A stretch of DNA of 64,000 nucleotides from positions 558,001 through 622,000 of the forward strand of contig CAWICB010000002.1 in NCBI GenBank assembly GCA_963834515.1. Direction: 5' to 3'. Source of the stretch: RYN-230 sp963834515. Its GTDB lineage: Bacteria > Actinomycetota > Actinomycetes > Streptosporangiales > Streptosporangiaceae. Of the stretch, positions 45,401 through 53,830 are shown in pieces. Both the position numbers and the translations under genes were made by a program. Under the pieces are notes generated by a model. It did not search any database and had not been told where the DNA came from. It saw nothing but the letters and a program-made list of their open reading frames with translations. Within the stretch, counting starts at the first letter, position 1. Every line of letters begins with the position of its first letter.

Positions 45401-46495
45401 TCAGCTGGCCGGGTCCGGGAAGCGCAGCAGCGCGCAGATCCCGTCCTCCGGTCCCGGATCCGCCGCGGGCAGGAAGTACAGCTGAGCGCTGGTCATCGCG
45501 GCCGCCCGGGCCAGTGCGGCGTCCGCCCGGTCCGGCACCGGGTCCGCGACGCCCCGCTCGGTGAGTTCCGCGGCCGAGCTGGCCAGGTCCGCCGGGGCCG
45601 GCCCGATCCAGGCCGTGGCCGTGGACTCCGGGTGATCGACGAGCAGCAGTTCGGCCACCGCGCCGTCACGGAACGCGGCCATGGTGGCGGCCAGCCCGGC
45701 CACCCCGTGCCCGTGTGCCTGCTGGGTCCGCCAGTGCTCGTACCGTTCCCGGCTGCGCTGCACCACGAAGTCGGCCACGGCCTGGCTGGCGGCCCGGGCG
45801 GCCGCCTCGCTGCCGGCCGGGATCTCATGCTCGATGATCACCGTGCGCGCAGCCAGTTCGCTGCCGAGCTGCTGGACCAGCAGCGACCGGGCCACCGGGT
45901 CGCCGGCCACCAGGATGAGCGCGGCCCCGACCCGGCCGGCCTCGGCGGTGACCCGCTCGGCCAGTTCCTTGGCGTTGGTCTTCCACGCCTCCTCGGTGCT
46001 GCGCTGGTAGCGCAGCTGTGACCAGCCGCCGCTGGAGACCTTGTGCACCGGCCACCCGGTGCCGGCCACGTCTTCCTCGTCCTCGCGGCCGGCCGCGTTG
46101 ACCGCCACCACCTCACCGCCATCGTGCCGGGCCGTCACCCGCAGCTGCGGGATGTGCGGGCCACGCTGGGCCAGCAGCGGCATGGCGTGCGGCAGCGGGG
46201 CCAGCCGGGCTATCTCCCGGCGCGGCGGGGCAGCCAGCGACGCGGCCAGCGGCGCCACGCCGTCCCGGCCGAACGCGGCCCGGCCGGGCGCGACTGGCCC
46301 CGGGTCGTTGATCGCCTCAGCCAGCGCGTTCAGCGTCGCCGGGTCAGCCCCGGCGCTGGCCAGCCGGTCCCTTATGTTCCGCCAGCGTGCGTTGACCTCA
46401 CGCTGGGCCTCCTCATGATCACGTGAGGTGTCCAGGTACACCGAGGCGTAACCGCCGAGGCCGGTATAGAGCGGCCGCAGGAAGTCCAGGTCCAT
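45401..46495 (-). CDS. baeRF/Vms1-like (Rv2629-type) protein
   Basis: A 364-residue protein of the bacterial eRF1-like group (baeRF family 2). N-terminal LRPLYTGLGGYASVYLDTSRDHEEA, a central AERVTAEAGRVGAALILVAGDPVARSLL, and C-terminal AQLYFLPAA are family-like. Relatives of eRF1/Vms1 act on stalled ribosomes or peptidyl-tRNA, and Rv2629 is hypoxia-linked in mycobacteria; the role here is inferred only. ATG 46495 has GGAGG 7 nt before it. It is divergent from the HTH-Clp_N unit. Confidence 0.82.
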   Translation of the reverse strand: MDLDFLRPLYTGLGGYASVYLDTSRDHEEAQREVNARWRNIRDRLASAGADPATLNALAEAINDPGPVAPGRAAFGRDGVAPLAASLAAPPRREIARLAPLPHAMPLLAQRGPHIPQLRVTARHDGGEVVAVNAAGREDEEDVAGTGWPVHKVSSGGWSQLRYQRSTEEAWKTNAKELAERVTAEAGRVGAALILVAGDPVARSLLVQQLGSELAARTVIIEHEIPAGSEAAARAASQAVADFVVQRSRERYEHWRTQQAHGHGVAGLAATMAAFRDGAVAELLLVDHPESTATAWIGPAPADLASSAAELTERGVADPVPDRADAALARAAAMTSAQLYFLPAADPGPEDGICALLRFPDPAS

Positions 46496-46584
46496 GTGCT
46501 CACCTCCAGTCATGAGTGTTCCCTGGCCCGTCCGCCGCCCGGCAACCGGGGCAGGCCCAACGGGCCACCAGCCGGCGGGACTCT

Positions 46585-46632
46585 TGCCAACCTAAGTTGA
46601 CAGAGGGCCGCTGCCAACCTAAGTTGACAGTA
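46585..46632 (+). promoter_or_regulatory. Leaderless promoter built from two copies of a 19-bp repeat
   Basis: TGCCAACCTAAGTTGACAG occurs at 46585-46603 and again at 46612-46630, 27 bp apart. The first copy supplies TTGACA (46597-46602) as -35; 17 bp later the second copy supplies TAAGTT (46620-46625) as -10, placing transcription start at the A of ATG 46632. Each copy contains the near-palindrome CAACCTAAGTTG, so the adjacent HTH protein could bind both and shut the promoter. Confidence 0.75.
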
Positions 46633-46844
46633 TGAGTGACGAGGCGGTGGCCCTGGCGGGCGCCGCAGGTGACCGGGATCCCCGGACTGGCCTGCGCGCC
46701 GTAGCAGCACTGCGGAAGCTCGCGGACCAGCTGGAGCGGGCGCAGGTGCGCTCCGCCCGGGCCCAGGGCTGGTCCTGGGCCGAGATTGCCAAAGAGCTCG
46801 GCGTCAGCCGCCAGGCCGCGTTCAAGAAGCACCACGGAGGTTGA
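46632..46844 (+). CDS. Small helix-turn-helix protein linked to Clp_N
   Basis: A 70-residue protein. Residues about 22-45 are helical (RAVAALRKLADQLERAQVRSA) and 46-68 form an HTH: GWSWAEIAKELGVSRQAAFKKH. ATG 46632 coincides with the predicted transcription start, so the message is leaderless. The downstream Clp_N gene begins 5 bp after its stop. This pairing recurs in actinobacteria from memory, without an assigned role. Likely an autorepressor acting at the two repeats upstream. Confidence 0.8.
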   Translation: MSDEAVALAGAAGDRDPRTGLRAVAALRKLADQLERAQVRSARAQGWSWAEIAKELGVSRQAAFKKHHGG

Positions 46845-46848
46845 CCTG

Positions 46849-47403
46849 ATGCCTGGGAAGACCGGTTCATCGGCTGCGGCCGTCCTTGCGGATGCCGTGC
46901 AGCGGGCTCGCGCCGAAGGAACCAGCCAGATTTCGGAGGAACATCTGTTCGCCGCCCTGCTGGGTAATCCAGCCAGCCAGCCACTGCTCGGCCGGCTGGC
47001 CGGGCCGGGCGAAACCGAGGCGGTCTGGGCCGAGGTCCACCAGCGCCGGCGCCGCGGCGGCGTCACCGCGGCACAGCAGCAAGCCCTGGCCGGGCTCGGT
47101 ATCGACCTGGACGAGCTTGTGGCCCGGGTGGAAGCTCAGCTCGGCGAGGGCGCCCTGACTGACGGCCCGCGGCTGGCTGGCCGGCGCGGCTGGCGGACGT
47201 CGATGTCAGCCGACGCGGTGGCTGCGCTGAACGCGGCCCAACGGCAGAAGGCGGCCCGGGGCGACCGGAACCTCACCGCCCAGCACCTGGTCCTCGGCTT
47301 GCTGACCGGGCCGGGCCTGGTCGGCGACACGCTCAGGAGCCGGGGGATCACGGTGGCCAGCGCACTGCAGGTGCTGGACGGCGGCGGCCCGGCGGCCGGC
47401 TGA
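46849..47403 (+). CDS. Clp N-terminal (Clp_N) double-domain protein
   Basis: A 184-residue protein with two Clp_N-type repeats: about residues 8-60 (ISEEHLFAALLGNPASQPLL) and 120-175 (LTAQHLVLGLLTGPGLVG), without any AAA+ ATPase module. In ClpA/ClpC this domain docks adaptors and substrates, so a free version could bind client proteins, sense degrons, or modulate the HTH partner (inference). ATG 46849 has GGAGG 8 nt upstream. Confidence 0.83.
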   Translation: MPGKTGSSAAAVLADAVQRARAEGTSQISEEHLFAALLGNPASQPLLGRLAGPGETEAVWAEVHQRRRRGGVTAAQQQALAGLGIDLDELVARVEAQLGEGALTDGPRLAGRRGWRTSMSADAVAALNAAQRQKAARGDRNLTAQHLVLGLLTGPGLVGDTLRSRGITVASALQVLDGGGPAAG

Positions 47404-47525
47404 CCCAGAACGCGGATGACCGCGCCGCCGGGTGCCGCGGCAGCGGGCCTGATGAGCCGCGCTGGCCGAGTGCGCGCCTGCGGCCGACGGCTCCGCCGCC
47501 CGGCAAGCATTCACGCCGGCTGCGG

Positions 47526-48020
47526 TCAGCCGGTATCCACGATCACGCCGGGTGTGCTGTCCCAGCCGAGGATGTGCATGATCTCGGTGAGATGGCCAGG
47601 CAGGTGGGCGATGGTGACCTGCTCCACCGCGGCATGGCCGGTGCCGCTGGGTTGGGCCAGGGACATGATGCTGCGCAGGCCGGCCAGGTCGCAGAACTCG
47701 ACCCCGGCCAGGTCCACCCGCAAGTCGCGGTCGCCGGCCATGCCCGCTTTGACCAGTGCCCGGCGGAACACGTCGAACGTCGACTCGTCGATGACCCCAG
47801 CAACGCGGAGCAGAGCCGGTGGGTGAGTGAAACTCACCCGCAGCGGGCTCTGCGGGGCCTGGCCGATAACCCGGTCAGACCAGGCGCCGGGCACTGCGGC
47901 GGCCTGATCATGCGCGGCCGGCCGGGCCACGCCCGGCTCAGGACCGGTGCGGCTCACCCAGCGGTTCCTGGCTGCATGGCAACTCCGCGGAGTTTCGTGA
48001 CCGACGTAGTGCAACTGCAT
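47526..48020 (-). CDS. STAS-domain protein lacking the phospho-acceptor serine
   Basis: A 164-residue protein with a STAS domain (about 60-160). In the conserved helix-turn the usual DSAG is DLAG (EFCDLAGLRSI), so the Ser phosphorylated by anti-sigma kinases is Leu. It cannot be switched in the normal way and may always (or never) bind its partner. The first 55 residues show no similarity and the start is uncertain; ATG 48020 is the first in frame. It follows the four-domain phosphatase gene by 28 bp on the same strand. Confidence 0.72.
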   Translation of the reverse strand: MQLHYVGHETPRSCHAARNRWVSRTGPEPGVARPAAHDQAAAVPGAWSDRVIGQAPQSPLRVSFTHPPALLRVAGVIDESTFDVFRRALVKAGMAGDRDLRVDLAGVEFCDLAGLRSIMSLAQPSGTGHAAVEQVTIAHLPGHLTEIMHILGWDSTPGVIVDTG

Positions 48021-48048
48021 GACTGCCGCCGCGGGCAGCGATTCCAGG

Positions 48049-49977
48049 CTACTTCAGATCCCCGCCGGGTGCAGCATGGCTGAGCCGGACGAGCTCCAGC
48101 ACCGCAGCCGTCGGGCTGCCCGGCTCGGTGATCAGGGCCAGTTGCTGGTGATGGGCGTTCAGCTGCTGTTTGACCTGGTAGAGGACGCGGACCCCGGCGC
48201 TGGTGAGAAGCGTTACCTGGCGCAGATCGGCGGTGAGCGGCAGCGTGCCGCCGCGGCAGGCAGCCAGGAGCTGGCCAGCCAGGCGGTCTGCCGTCGCGGC
48301 ATCGAGCGGGCCAGCTACCGTGACCCGGGCGGCAGGGCCGTTAGCGCCGGCCGTGACGCTGAACGCCGGCCTATCCACCCGGGGGGCCGGATCGGCTGTG
48401 CTGCGCGCCATCAGCACGGCGGGCCGGGTGAGATGGTGCCGCAGCGTTACCAGAGTGCCGCGGACCCCTGGCGGGGCTGCGGCGTCCTGCGGCAGGTGCT
48501 GAACCCGCATCTGGCTGACCAGATGAGCGGCGACCATCAGGCCCTGGCCACGCCACGCGTTGTCCGGATCGGGGGCCCGCCAGGTGCCATGGTCGATGAT
48601 GCGGCACTCCAGTTCCCCGGCGTTGCTGACCGAAGCGTGCAGTTCGACCCGGCCGGGCTGGCCGGGCGGGTACGCGTGCTCGACGGCGTTGGTGATGATC
48701 TCGGTTACCGCGAGCAGCAGGGCGTCACGGTCTTGTACCAGCGGATCGAGCTGGCTGAGCCAGTCGCCGAACGAGCGCCGCATGCCCCGCACCGTCCCGG
48801 CCTCGGCCGGCAGCTCACGGTCCAGCTCTGCGGCCGGTTCCGGGAGCCAGTGCGCGGCGAGCGCCGTGACGTCATCGGCGTACCCGGCACTAGCCAGCAG
48901 CTCCGCAGTCAGCTGGGCCAGCCGGTCCGCGGCGGTGGCGGCACCGCCCGCGCGCAGGGCCCGGTCGGCGATCGCGTCGCTGGCCACCTTGGCCAGCTCA
49001 GCCAGGCCTTCTGCTGGTGGCCGGTTCGGCCGCGTGGTCAGCCCATTGCTCCAGAGCAGCACGAGCTCACCCGGCTGCAGCTGGGTGCTGGCCAGCACCG
49101 GCGCTGACCCGGTGCCCAGCGGGCCGGTCCCGGTCTCCGGCAGGAACCGGGCTGGCCGGTCACGGCCGAGGACGAGCGGTGCCTGGTGCCCGCAGGTCAC
49201 GTAGCGCAGCGTGCCGTCGCTGGGGTCGAGGACCGCCAGGACCAGGGTGGCCGCGTGCAGCGCCGGGAACCGGGTGGCAAACGCATCCACCCGGCTCAGC
49301 ACCGTCACCAGATCGGGCTCGGTAGCGAGCAGATCGTTCATCGCAGCGCGCAGCAGGCCCATCGCCGCCGCGGCCGGCAGCCCGTGACCGGCTATGTCGC
49401 CGACGACCAGGGCAACTGAGCTGTCGGGCCGGGTTACTGCCTCGAACCAGTCACCACCCGCGGCCTGGTCCTGAGCGGCCGCGAGATAGCAGGCCGCGAT
49501 CCTGGCCTGGGGGAGTACCGGCAGCGCCGCAGGCAGCAGTGCTTCCTGAAGCTCTGCCAGCGCACCGCGGGCCGCCGCAGCTGGCGGCTCAGCGCCGGCC
49601 GGCCGCGGTGCCGCGGGTGGCCCGGTGCGGCCGGGCCGGGGCGTGTCAAGCGACCGCTGGACGCTGGGGTAGACCGGCACCACCTGGTCCAGGCCACTCA
49701 GCTGGAGGACCTGCGTCACCGGCGAGTCCGCAACGGCAACGCGGAATTCGGTGCCGCAGGCGGCGCTCTGCTCGGCGGCCCGGGCCAGCGCGTGCACACC
49801 GGCCGAATCGCAGAACGTGGTGCCAGTCAGGTCGGCGGTGATCAGGTCGGTCTGCTCGCCGATCACCGCCGCCAGCAGGCCGGTCACCGTGGCCGCGTTG
49901 GCCAGGTCGATCTCGGCGGGCATGGTCACCACCGCATGCCGTCCTGACCAGCTCACACCCGGCTCGGCCGGGCTCAT
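48049..49977 (-). CDS. STAS - SpoIIE phosphatase - HATPase - STAS signalling protein
   Basis: A 642-residue protein uniting all parts of a partner switch: STAS (about 8-105, phospho-acceptor Ser58 in FCDSAG), PP2C/SpoIIE phosphatase (about 150-375, metal Asp176 in GGDW and Asp194 in GDIAGHG, plus GYADDVTAL), anti-sigma-type HATPase (about 385-520, EIITNAVEHAYP and DHGTW) and a second STAS (about 540-635, TSAG). The C-terminal order matches the gene on the other side of the sigma factor. It likely sets phosphorylation of STAS antagonists. Confidence 0.9.
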   Translation of the reverse strand: MSPAEPGVSWSGRHAVVTMPAEIDLANAATVTGLLAAVIGEQTDLITADLTGTTFCDSAGVHALARAAEQSAACGTEFRVAVADSPVTQVLQLSGLDQVVPVYPSVQRSLDTPRPGRTGPPAAPRPAGAEPPAAAARGALAELQEALLPAALPVLPQARIAACYLAAAQDQAAGGDWFEAVTRPDSSVALVVGDIAGHGLPAAAAMGLLRAAMNDLLATEPDLVTVLSRVDAFATRFPALHAATLVLAVLDPSDGTLRYVTCGHQAPLVLGRDRPARFLPETGTGPLGTGSAPVLASTQLQPGELVLLWSNGLTTRPNRPPAEGLAELAKVASDAIADRALRAGGAATAADRLAQLTAELLASAGYADDVTALAAHWLPEPAAELDRELPAEAGTVRGMRRSFGDWLSQLDPLVQDRDALLLAVTEIITNAVEHAYPPGQPGRVELHASVSNAGELECRIIDHGTWRAPDPDNAWRGQGLMVAAHLVSQMRVQHLPQDAAAPPGVRGTLVTLRHHLTRPAVLMARSTADPAPRVDRPAFSVTAGANGPAARVTVAGPLDAATADRLAGQLLAACRGGTLPLTADLRQVTLLTSAGVRVLYQVKQQLNAHHQQLALITEPGSPTAAVLELVRLSHAAPGGDLK

Positions 49978-50035
49978 GGCGCACCTGCGTGCCGCTCAGC
50001 CTCCGCGGCGCTATCGCCTGGTAGCCGAGCACGCA

Positions 50036-50323
50036 TCAGCGACCGTATTCCTTCGTCCAGCCAGACGGGGCTGGCAAGATCTCTTTTACCCGTTCGACCA
50101 GGGTATCCAGCAGCGCCTCGTCCAGGGTGGGGTAGACCGGCAGCGACCGGTCCAGCTCAGTTAGCGCTAGCATCCGCAGCACAGGCGTGCTGCGTACCAC
50201 CAGCCTCAGCTCCGTCCGGCTGGCCCCGCGATCCCGATGGCCCGGATCGGGAGGAGCTGGCCAGGAAGCACGGCTGAGCCTGTCCATCTGCCCAGCATTC
50301 CGGGCGGTTCTTCCGGCCGTCAC
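50036..50323 (-). pseudogene. STAS-domain remnant coupled to the sigma factor gene
   Basis: GTG 50323 overlaps the sigma-factor stop (GTGA). The encoded 95 residues keep only the last third of a STAS domain (LRLVVRSTPVLRMLALTELDRSLPVYPTLDEAL); the beginning and the phospho-Ser region are missing. The C-terminal part resembles the end of the N-terminal STAS of the next gene (VYPSVQRSL). It reads as an anti-sigma antagonist that has lost its core by deletion. It could still be translated. Confidence 0.6.
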
Positions 50324-51186
50324 CCGGCCCTGGCCACGGCGGCCGGCGCCGCAGCCGGCCCGGCGATCTGCTGCCGGAGGTAGCTGAGCGCGTGGGCGAG
50401 CAGCCGCGATACATGCATCTGGGAGATACCCAGCGACCGGCCGATCTCGGCCTGGGTCATGTCGCCGTAGAACCGCATCATCAGGATGCGCTGCTCGCGC
50501 CGGGGCAGCTCGCCCCAGTGTGCGGTCACCGCGTCTATGGCCAGCATGTGCTCCAGCGCCGGGTCGTCGTGGCCCAGCGCGTCGGCCAGCGTCGGTGCGC
50601 CCTGCTCGTCGGCCAGCGGCGCGTCCAGCGACGTCGGCTGCATCATCTGATCGGCTTGCAGTGCATCGCCCACCTCGGCTTCGGTGCAGTCCACGGCCTG
50701 GGCCAGGTCCGCGCGGCTAGGCTGATGGCCAAGCTCCTGGGTCAGCTCGCGGGACGCCTGGCGCAGCTGCAGCAGCCGTTCCTGCACCGGCCGTTCGACG
50801 TGGACCTGCCAGCGCTTGTCCCGGAAGTAGCGCTTGAGTTCCCCGGTGATGCACGGCTGGGCGTAAGCGGCCAGGTTACGGCCGAAGGCAGGATCAAAGT
50901 TGTTGATCGCCTTGATCAGGCCCAGGTAGCCGACCTGCATCAGGTCTTCGGTGGGTTCCGGGCTGCGCCGGTACCGGTTCACGGCCGCGCGGACCAGGCC
51001 CCGGTAGCGGTGGATGAGCAGCTCGGAGGCGGCGGACCGCCGGCTGCTGGCGGTGGGCAGGGAGTGCACGAGTTCCAGCAGTTCAGCATCGGTCATCGTG
51101 TCCGGGGCGGGTGCGGGCTCAGGTTGCGGCGCCACATGGCCCGGGCGCTGCGAGGCCGACGTGTGCCCCATGACAAACTTTTCCAT
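50320..51186 (-). CDS. RNA polymerase sigma factor, SigB/SigF/SigG family
   Basis: A 288-residue group 3 sigma factor: region 2 (LIHRYRGLVRAAVNRYRR, PTEDLMQVGYLGLIKAINNFDP), region 3 (VHVERPVQERLLQLRQASREL) and region 4 HTH (MTQAEIGRSLGISQMHVSRLL). This family directs stress, sporulation or redox regulons and is held by anti-sigma HATPases, several of which are encoded nearby. Start is uncertain: ATG 51186, or ATG 51171 with GGAAAAG 6 nt before it. Its promoter consensus in relatives is GTTT-N14-16-GGGTAT. Confidence 0.93.
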   Translation of the reverse strand: MEKFVMGHTSASQRPGHVAPQPEPAPAPDTMTDAELLELVHSLPTASSRRSAASELLIHRYRGLVRAAVNRYRRSPEPTEDLMQVGYLGLIKAINNFDPAFGRNLAAYAQPCITGELKRYFRDKRWQVHVERPVQERLLQLRQASRELTQELGHQPSRADLAQAVDCTEAEVGDALQADQMMQPTSLDAPLADEQGAPTLADALGHDDPALEHMLAIDAVTAHWGELPRREQRILMMRFYGDMTQAEIGRSLGISQMHVSRLLAHALSYLRQQIAGPAAAPAAVARAG

Positions 51187-51380
51187 ACATCAATGATTGC
51201 ACGAAGGCAGGCGTGGTTGCCGGGGACCCCCCGGCCAAGCCCCTGCTGGCCTGGGCCGGGGGTGGCGGCCGGGTACCCGCCGGCGCAGCCGCGCGTTTGG
51301 CCGCTAACCCGGCGGGCAGCTCAGCAGAAATTTAGTAACCGGCAAGAGACCGGACAGTGGCCTTTTCTGAGGACGGACAC

Positions 51381-52886
51381 GTGGATCGGCAGACGGCGCG
51401 GCAGCGGGCGGCTGGGGTGGCACGGGGTTCGCGTCCCACGAGCGGCGAAGCAGCCCGGCACGACGACGTGTACCTGCCCGCGGGCCTGGCTGTCCTGCCG
51501 CAGGTGCAGCTGGCGGCCTGCCACCAGGCGGATGGTGACGCCGGCGGCGGCTGGTTCGACGCCGTGCCATTGGCGGGCGGTGAGGTGGCGCTGATCGCCG
51601 GCGGCGTGGCCGGGCCGGGCCGCGCCTCCACCGCGGCGGTAGGCCAGCTGCGCGCGGTCCTGGCTGAGCTGCTTGCCGCCGGGGACGATCCGGGCCCTGG
51701 CCTGGCCCGGGCTGACCGTTTCGCCGCCAGCCGGCCCGCCCTGCGCGCGGCCACGCTGGTCCTGGCCGTGCTCAGTCCCCGGGACGGCGTGCTGTGCTAC
51801 GCCAGCTATGGTCATCCGCCGCCGGTGATCGTGAGCGCCGACGGCCGGGCCCGGTGCCTGCCCGGCACCGGCGCTGGCCCACTGGCCACCGGCTCCGAGC
51901 CGGTGCTGGCCCGCGAGCAGCTTCAGCCTGGCGAGCTGCTGCTGCTGCACGGCGCTGGGGGGACTATCCGGTCCGGCCGGCCCCTGACCCCCGCCCACGC
52001 CGGTACCGCCACCACCGCTGACTGGGTATGCCAGCAGGCTTCGGCGCTGCTGGCCGCCGCCAACGGTGCCGCGGACGTCATCGCACTGGCCGCGGAACGG
52101 CGGCCGGCGCCGGTGCCGGAGCTAAGCCTGGACCTGCCCGCCATCCCGGCCAGCCTGCGCACCGCCCGGCACTCCCTGGCCGCCTGGCTCAGCCAGCTCG
52201 ACCCGCTGGTGCAGAACCAGGACACCCTGCTGCTGGCCACGGGGGAGATCCTGGGCAACGCCATCGAGCACGCGTATCCACCGGGCCAGCCGGGCCGGGT
52301 CAGGATGCAGGCGGTGCTCGGCGATGACGGGCTGGCCGAATGCCGGATCAGCGACCACGGCAGCTGGCAGGTGCCTGACCCGGCCATCCCCGGGCGGGGC
52401 GCGGGCCTGATGCTCGTCGGCCGCATGATCGATCAGCTGGACGTGCACCATCCGCCGCAGCCCCCCGGCGCCACCCGCGGCGCCCGCGGGACGGTGGTGA
52501 CGCTCCGGCACCGGCTGAGCCGGCCCGCGGCCGTGACCTCAGCGGCCAGCCTGCTGCGCACGGTGCCCGCGGCCGGCCCGCCTTTCCAGGTGGACTGCAC
52601 GGCCGACGGCGGCTGCGCCCGGGCCACGGTACGCGGCCCGGTTGACGCCAGCACGGCGGGCAGCCTCCACTCCCAGCTGCTGATCGCCTGCCACGGCGGC
52701 ACGGTTCCGCTCCGGGTGGACCTGACCGAGGTCACCCATCTCGGCGGGGCTGGTGTCGCGGCCCTGTATCAGGTCAAGGACCAGCTGGCGGTTTTCGGGC
52801 AGACGCTGGCCCTGGTCACTTCCGGCAGTGCAGCCGGCCCCGTGCTCGGCTTGTCCGGTCTGCCTCACGGCCGGCCCGCCCAGTGA
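51381..52886 (+). CDS. Degenerate SpoIIE phosphatase - HATPase - STAS protein
   Basis: About 501 residues, parallel to the C-terminal three domains of the 48.0 kb gene. In the phosphatase domain the metal-binding Asp of GGDW is Gly (GGGWFDAV, residue 57), the GDIAGHG motif is GGVAGPG (Asp to Gly at 75, His to Pro at 79), and YADD has become GAAD. The HATPase keeps its Asn/Glu box (EILGNAIEHAYP), DHGSW and GRGAGL. The STAS has GGAG at the Ser site. It looks like a dead phosphatase with a live kinase-type domain. GTG 51381 has GAGG 8 nt upstream; GTG 51357 is possible. A weak GTTT-N15-GGGCAG lies at 51295-51319. Confidence 0.85.
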   Translation: MDRQTARQRAAGVARGSRPTSGEAARHDDVYLPAGLAVLPQVQLAACHQADGDAGGGWFDAVPLAGGEVALIAGGVAGPGRASTAAVGQLRAVLAELLAAGDDPGPGLARADRFAASRPALRAATLVLAVLSPRDGVLCYASYGHPPPVIVSADGRARCLPGTGAGPLATGSEPVLAREQLQPGELLLLHGAGGTIRSGRPLTPAHAGTATTADWVCQQASALLAAANGAADVIALAAERRPAPVPELSLDLPAIPASLRTARHSLAAWLSQLDPLVQNQDTLLLATGEILGNAIEHAYPPGQPGRVRMQAVLGDDGLAECRISDHGSWQVPDPAIPGRGAGLMLVGRMIDQLDVHHPPQPPGATRGARGTVVTLRHRLSRPAAVTSAASLLRTVPAAGPPFQVDCTADGGCARATVRGPVDASTAGSLHSQLLIACHGGTVPLRVDLTEVTHLGGAGVAALYQVKDQLAVFGQTLALVTSGSAAGPVLGLSGLPHGRPAQ

Positions 52887-52936
52887 CCCGCTGTTCCGCG
52901 CGCCCGGCCCGCGGGCCGCGCCGCTGGGAGCGCGCA

Positions 52937-53065
52937 GCATCGAGGACGGGTGCTTCCAGCCAGCCCCGGCAGGCCACGATCTCGGTGCCGTTGGGCCGCT
53001 GGTGGATCCGGCGCTTGCCCCGGGGCCACCCACTTGAAGCGCTTGACCGCGTTGGTCACGTACGC
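52937..53065 (-). pseudogene. udgX fragment (uracil-DNA glycosylase-like)
   Basis: Reading the minus strand from 53065, AYVTNAVKRFKWV is followed, one base out of frame, by GKRRIHQRPNGTEIVACRGW. The KRRIH segment followed by TEIVAC is characteristic of UdgX, where the His forms a covalent bond with abasic DNA. Both the N-terminal (uracil-binding) and C-terminal parts are missing and the frame breaks at about 53020. It is a short relic of an udgX gene, in the otherwise empty 314 bp between two convergently ordered neighbours. Confidence 0.72.
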
Positions 53066-53200
53066 GGCGGCGCGGGCCAGCCAAACCGCCCACCTGGGCC
53101 GGGCCGCAGGCGCCGGTGACAGGTGCTGATGCGTGGCCGGGCCAGGGTGGGTAGCGGAGCGGGACCGGGTGTAGTGCCGGATCCAGCCGAGGGAGCAACC

Positions 53201-53617
53201 ATGTCGCAGCATCGACCAGACGACGAGATCGAGGCTCAGGGGTTCGTGAACCAAAACCGCCATGAGCCGGTGCCAGCCAGCCGCCAGGACGAGCGGCCGC
53301 AAGCGGCGGTGCAGCGGAATGAAGAGATGCGGCACCGCACCGAGCAGCAGGGGGGCGGGACGGCCCCGGAGGAGGACCGCAGGCCGGCGCTGGACCGGCT
53401 GGCCGACGAGGACCCCGCTGGGCGGCCATCGCCCGCCGCAACCGGTGCCGCGGCGCAGCAGCTGATGGGCGGTCCGGAGCCACAGGGCCCGGTGCCGGAC
53501 GCGCCGGGCGTCCAGGTGGCCGCCGTGCGCACCAGCGAGGGCGGGGCCGACCGGATCCGTTATGTGTCCAACGCCGTGCCCGGCCAGCCAGATGGTGAGG
53601 TGGACACCCGGCGCTGA
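53201..53617 (+). CDS. Hydrophilic, probably disordered hypothetical protein
   Basis: A 138-residue protein rich in Gln, Glu, Arg, Pro and Gly (MSQHRPDDEIEAQGFVNQNRHEP at the start, GGGTAPEEDRRPALDRL in the middle). No membrane segment or known domain. ATG 53201 has GAGGGAG upstream; the frame is open 78 bases further but without sense. Such proteins often accompany SigF-type stress regulons, but that is only context. The 213 bp after it (53618-53830) show no gene. Confidence 0.55.
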   Translation: MSQHRPDDEIEAQGFVNQNRHEPVPASRQDERPQAAVQRNEEMRHRTEQQGGGTAPEEDRRPALDRLADEDPAGRPSPAATGAAAQQLMGGPEPQGPVPDAPGVQVAAVRTSEGGADRIRYVSNAVPGQPDGEVDTRR

Positions 53618-53830
53618 GGACCGGCCCGCCTGGCGCGGGCAGCCTGGAAGTCAGAAAGCGCGGCGGAAAGCACTGGATGACGATCATCGTCAACATGACC
53701 GGGACGCAGTTCTGTGATTGCAGCATCTTCATTCGTAATTACGGAATTTCTGATCCAAACCGGTGTTACGGGAGGCTGAGCCGGCCGGGCCGGCTGGCTA
53801 TCCGCCCCAGCCAGCCGGTCCCGGGCGACC

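Noticed and set aside
53123..53200. Longer N-terminus for the 53.2 kb hypothetical protein
   Set aside because: The extra 26 codons are Arg/Gly-rich without pattern, and a good ribosome-binding site precedes ATG 53201.
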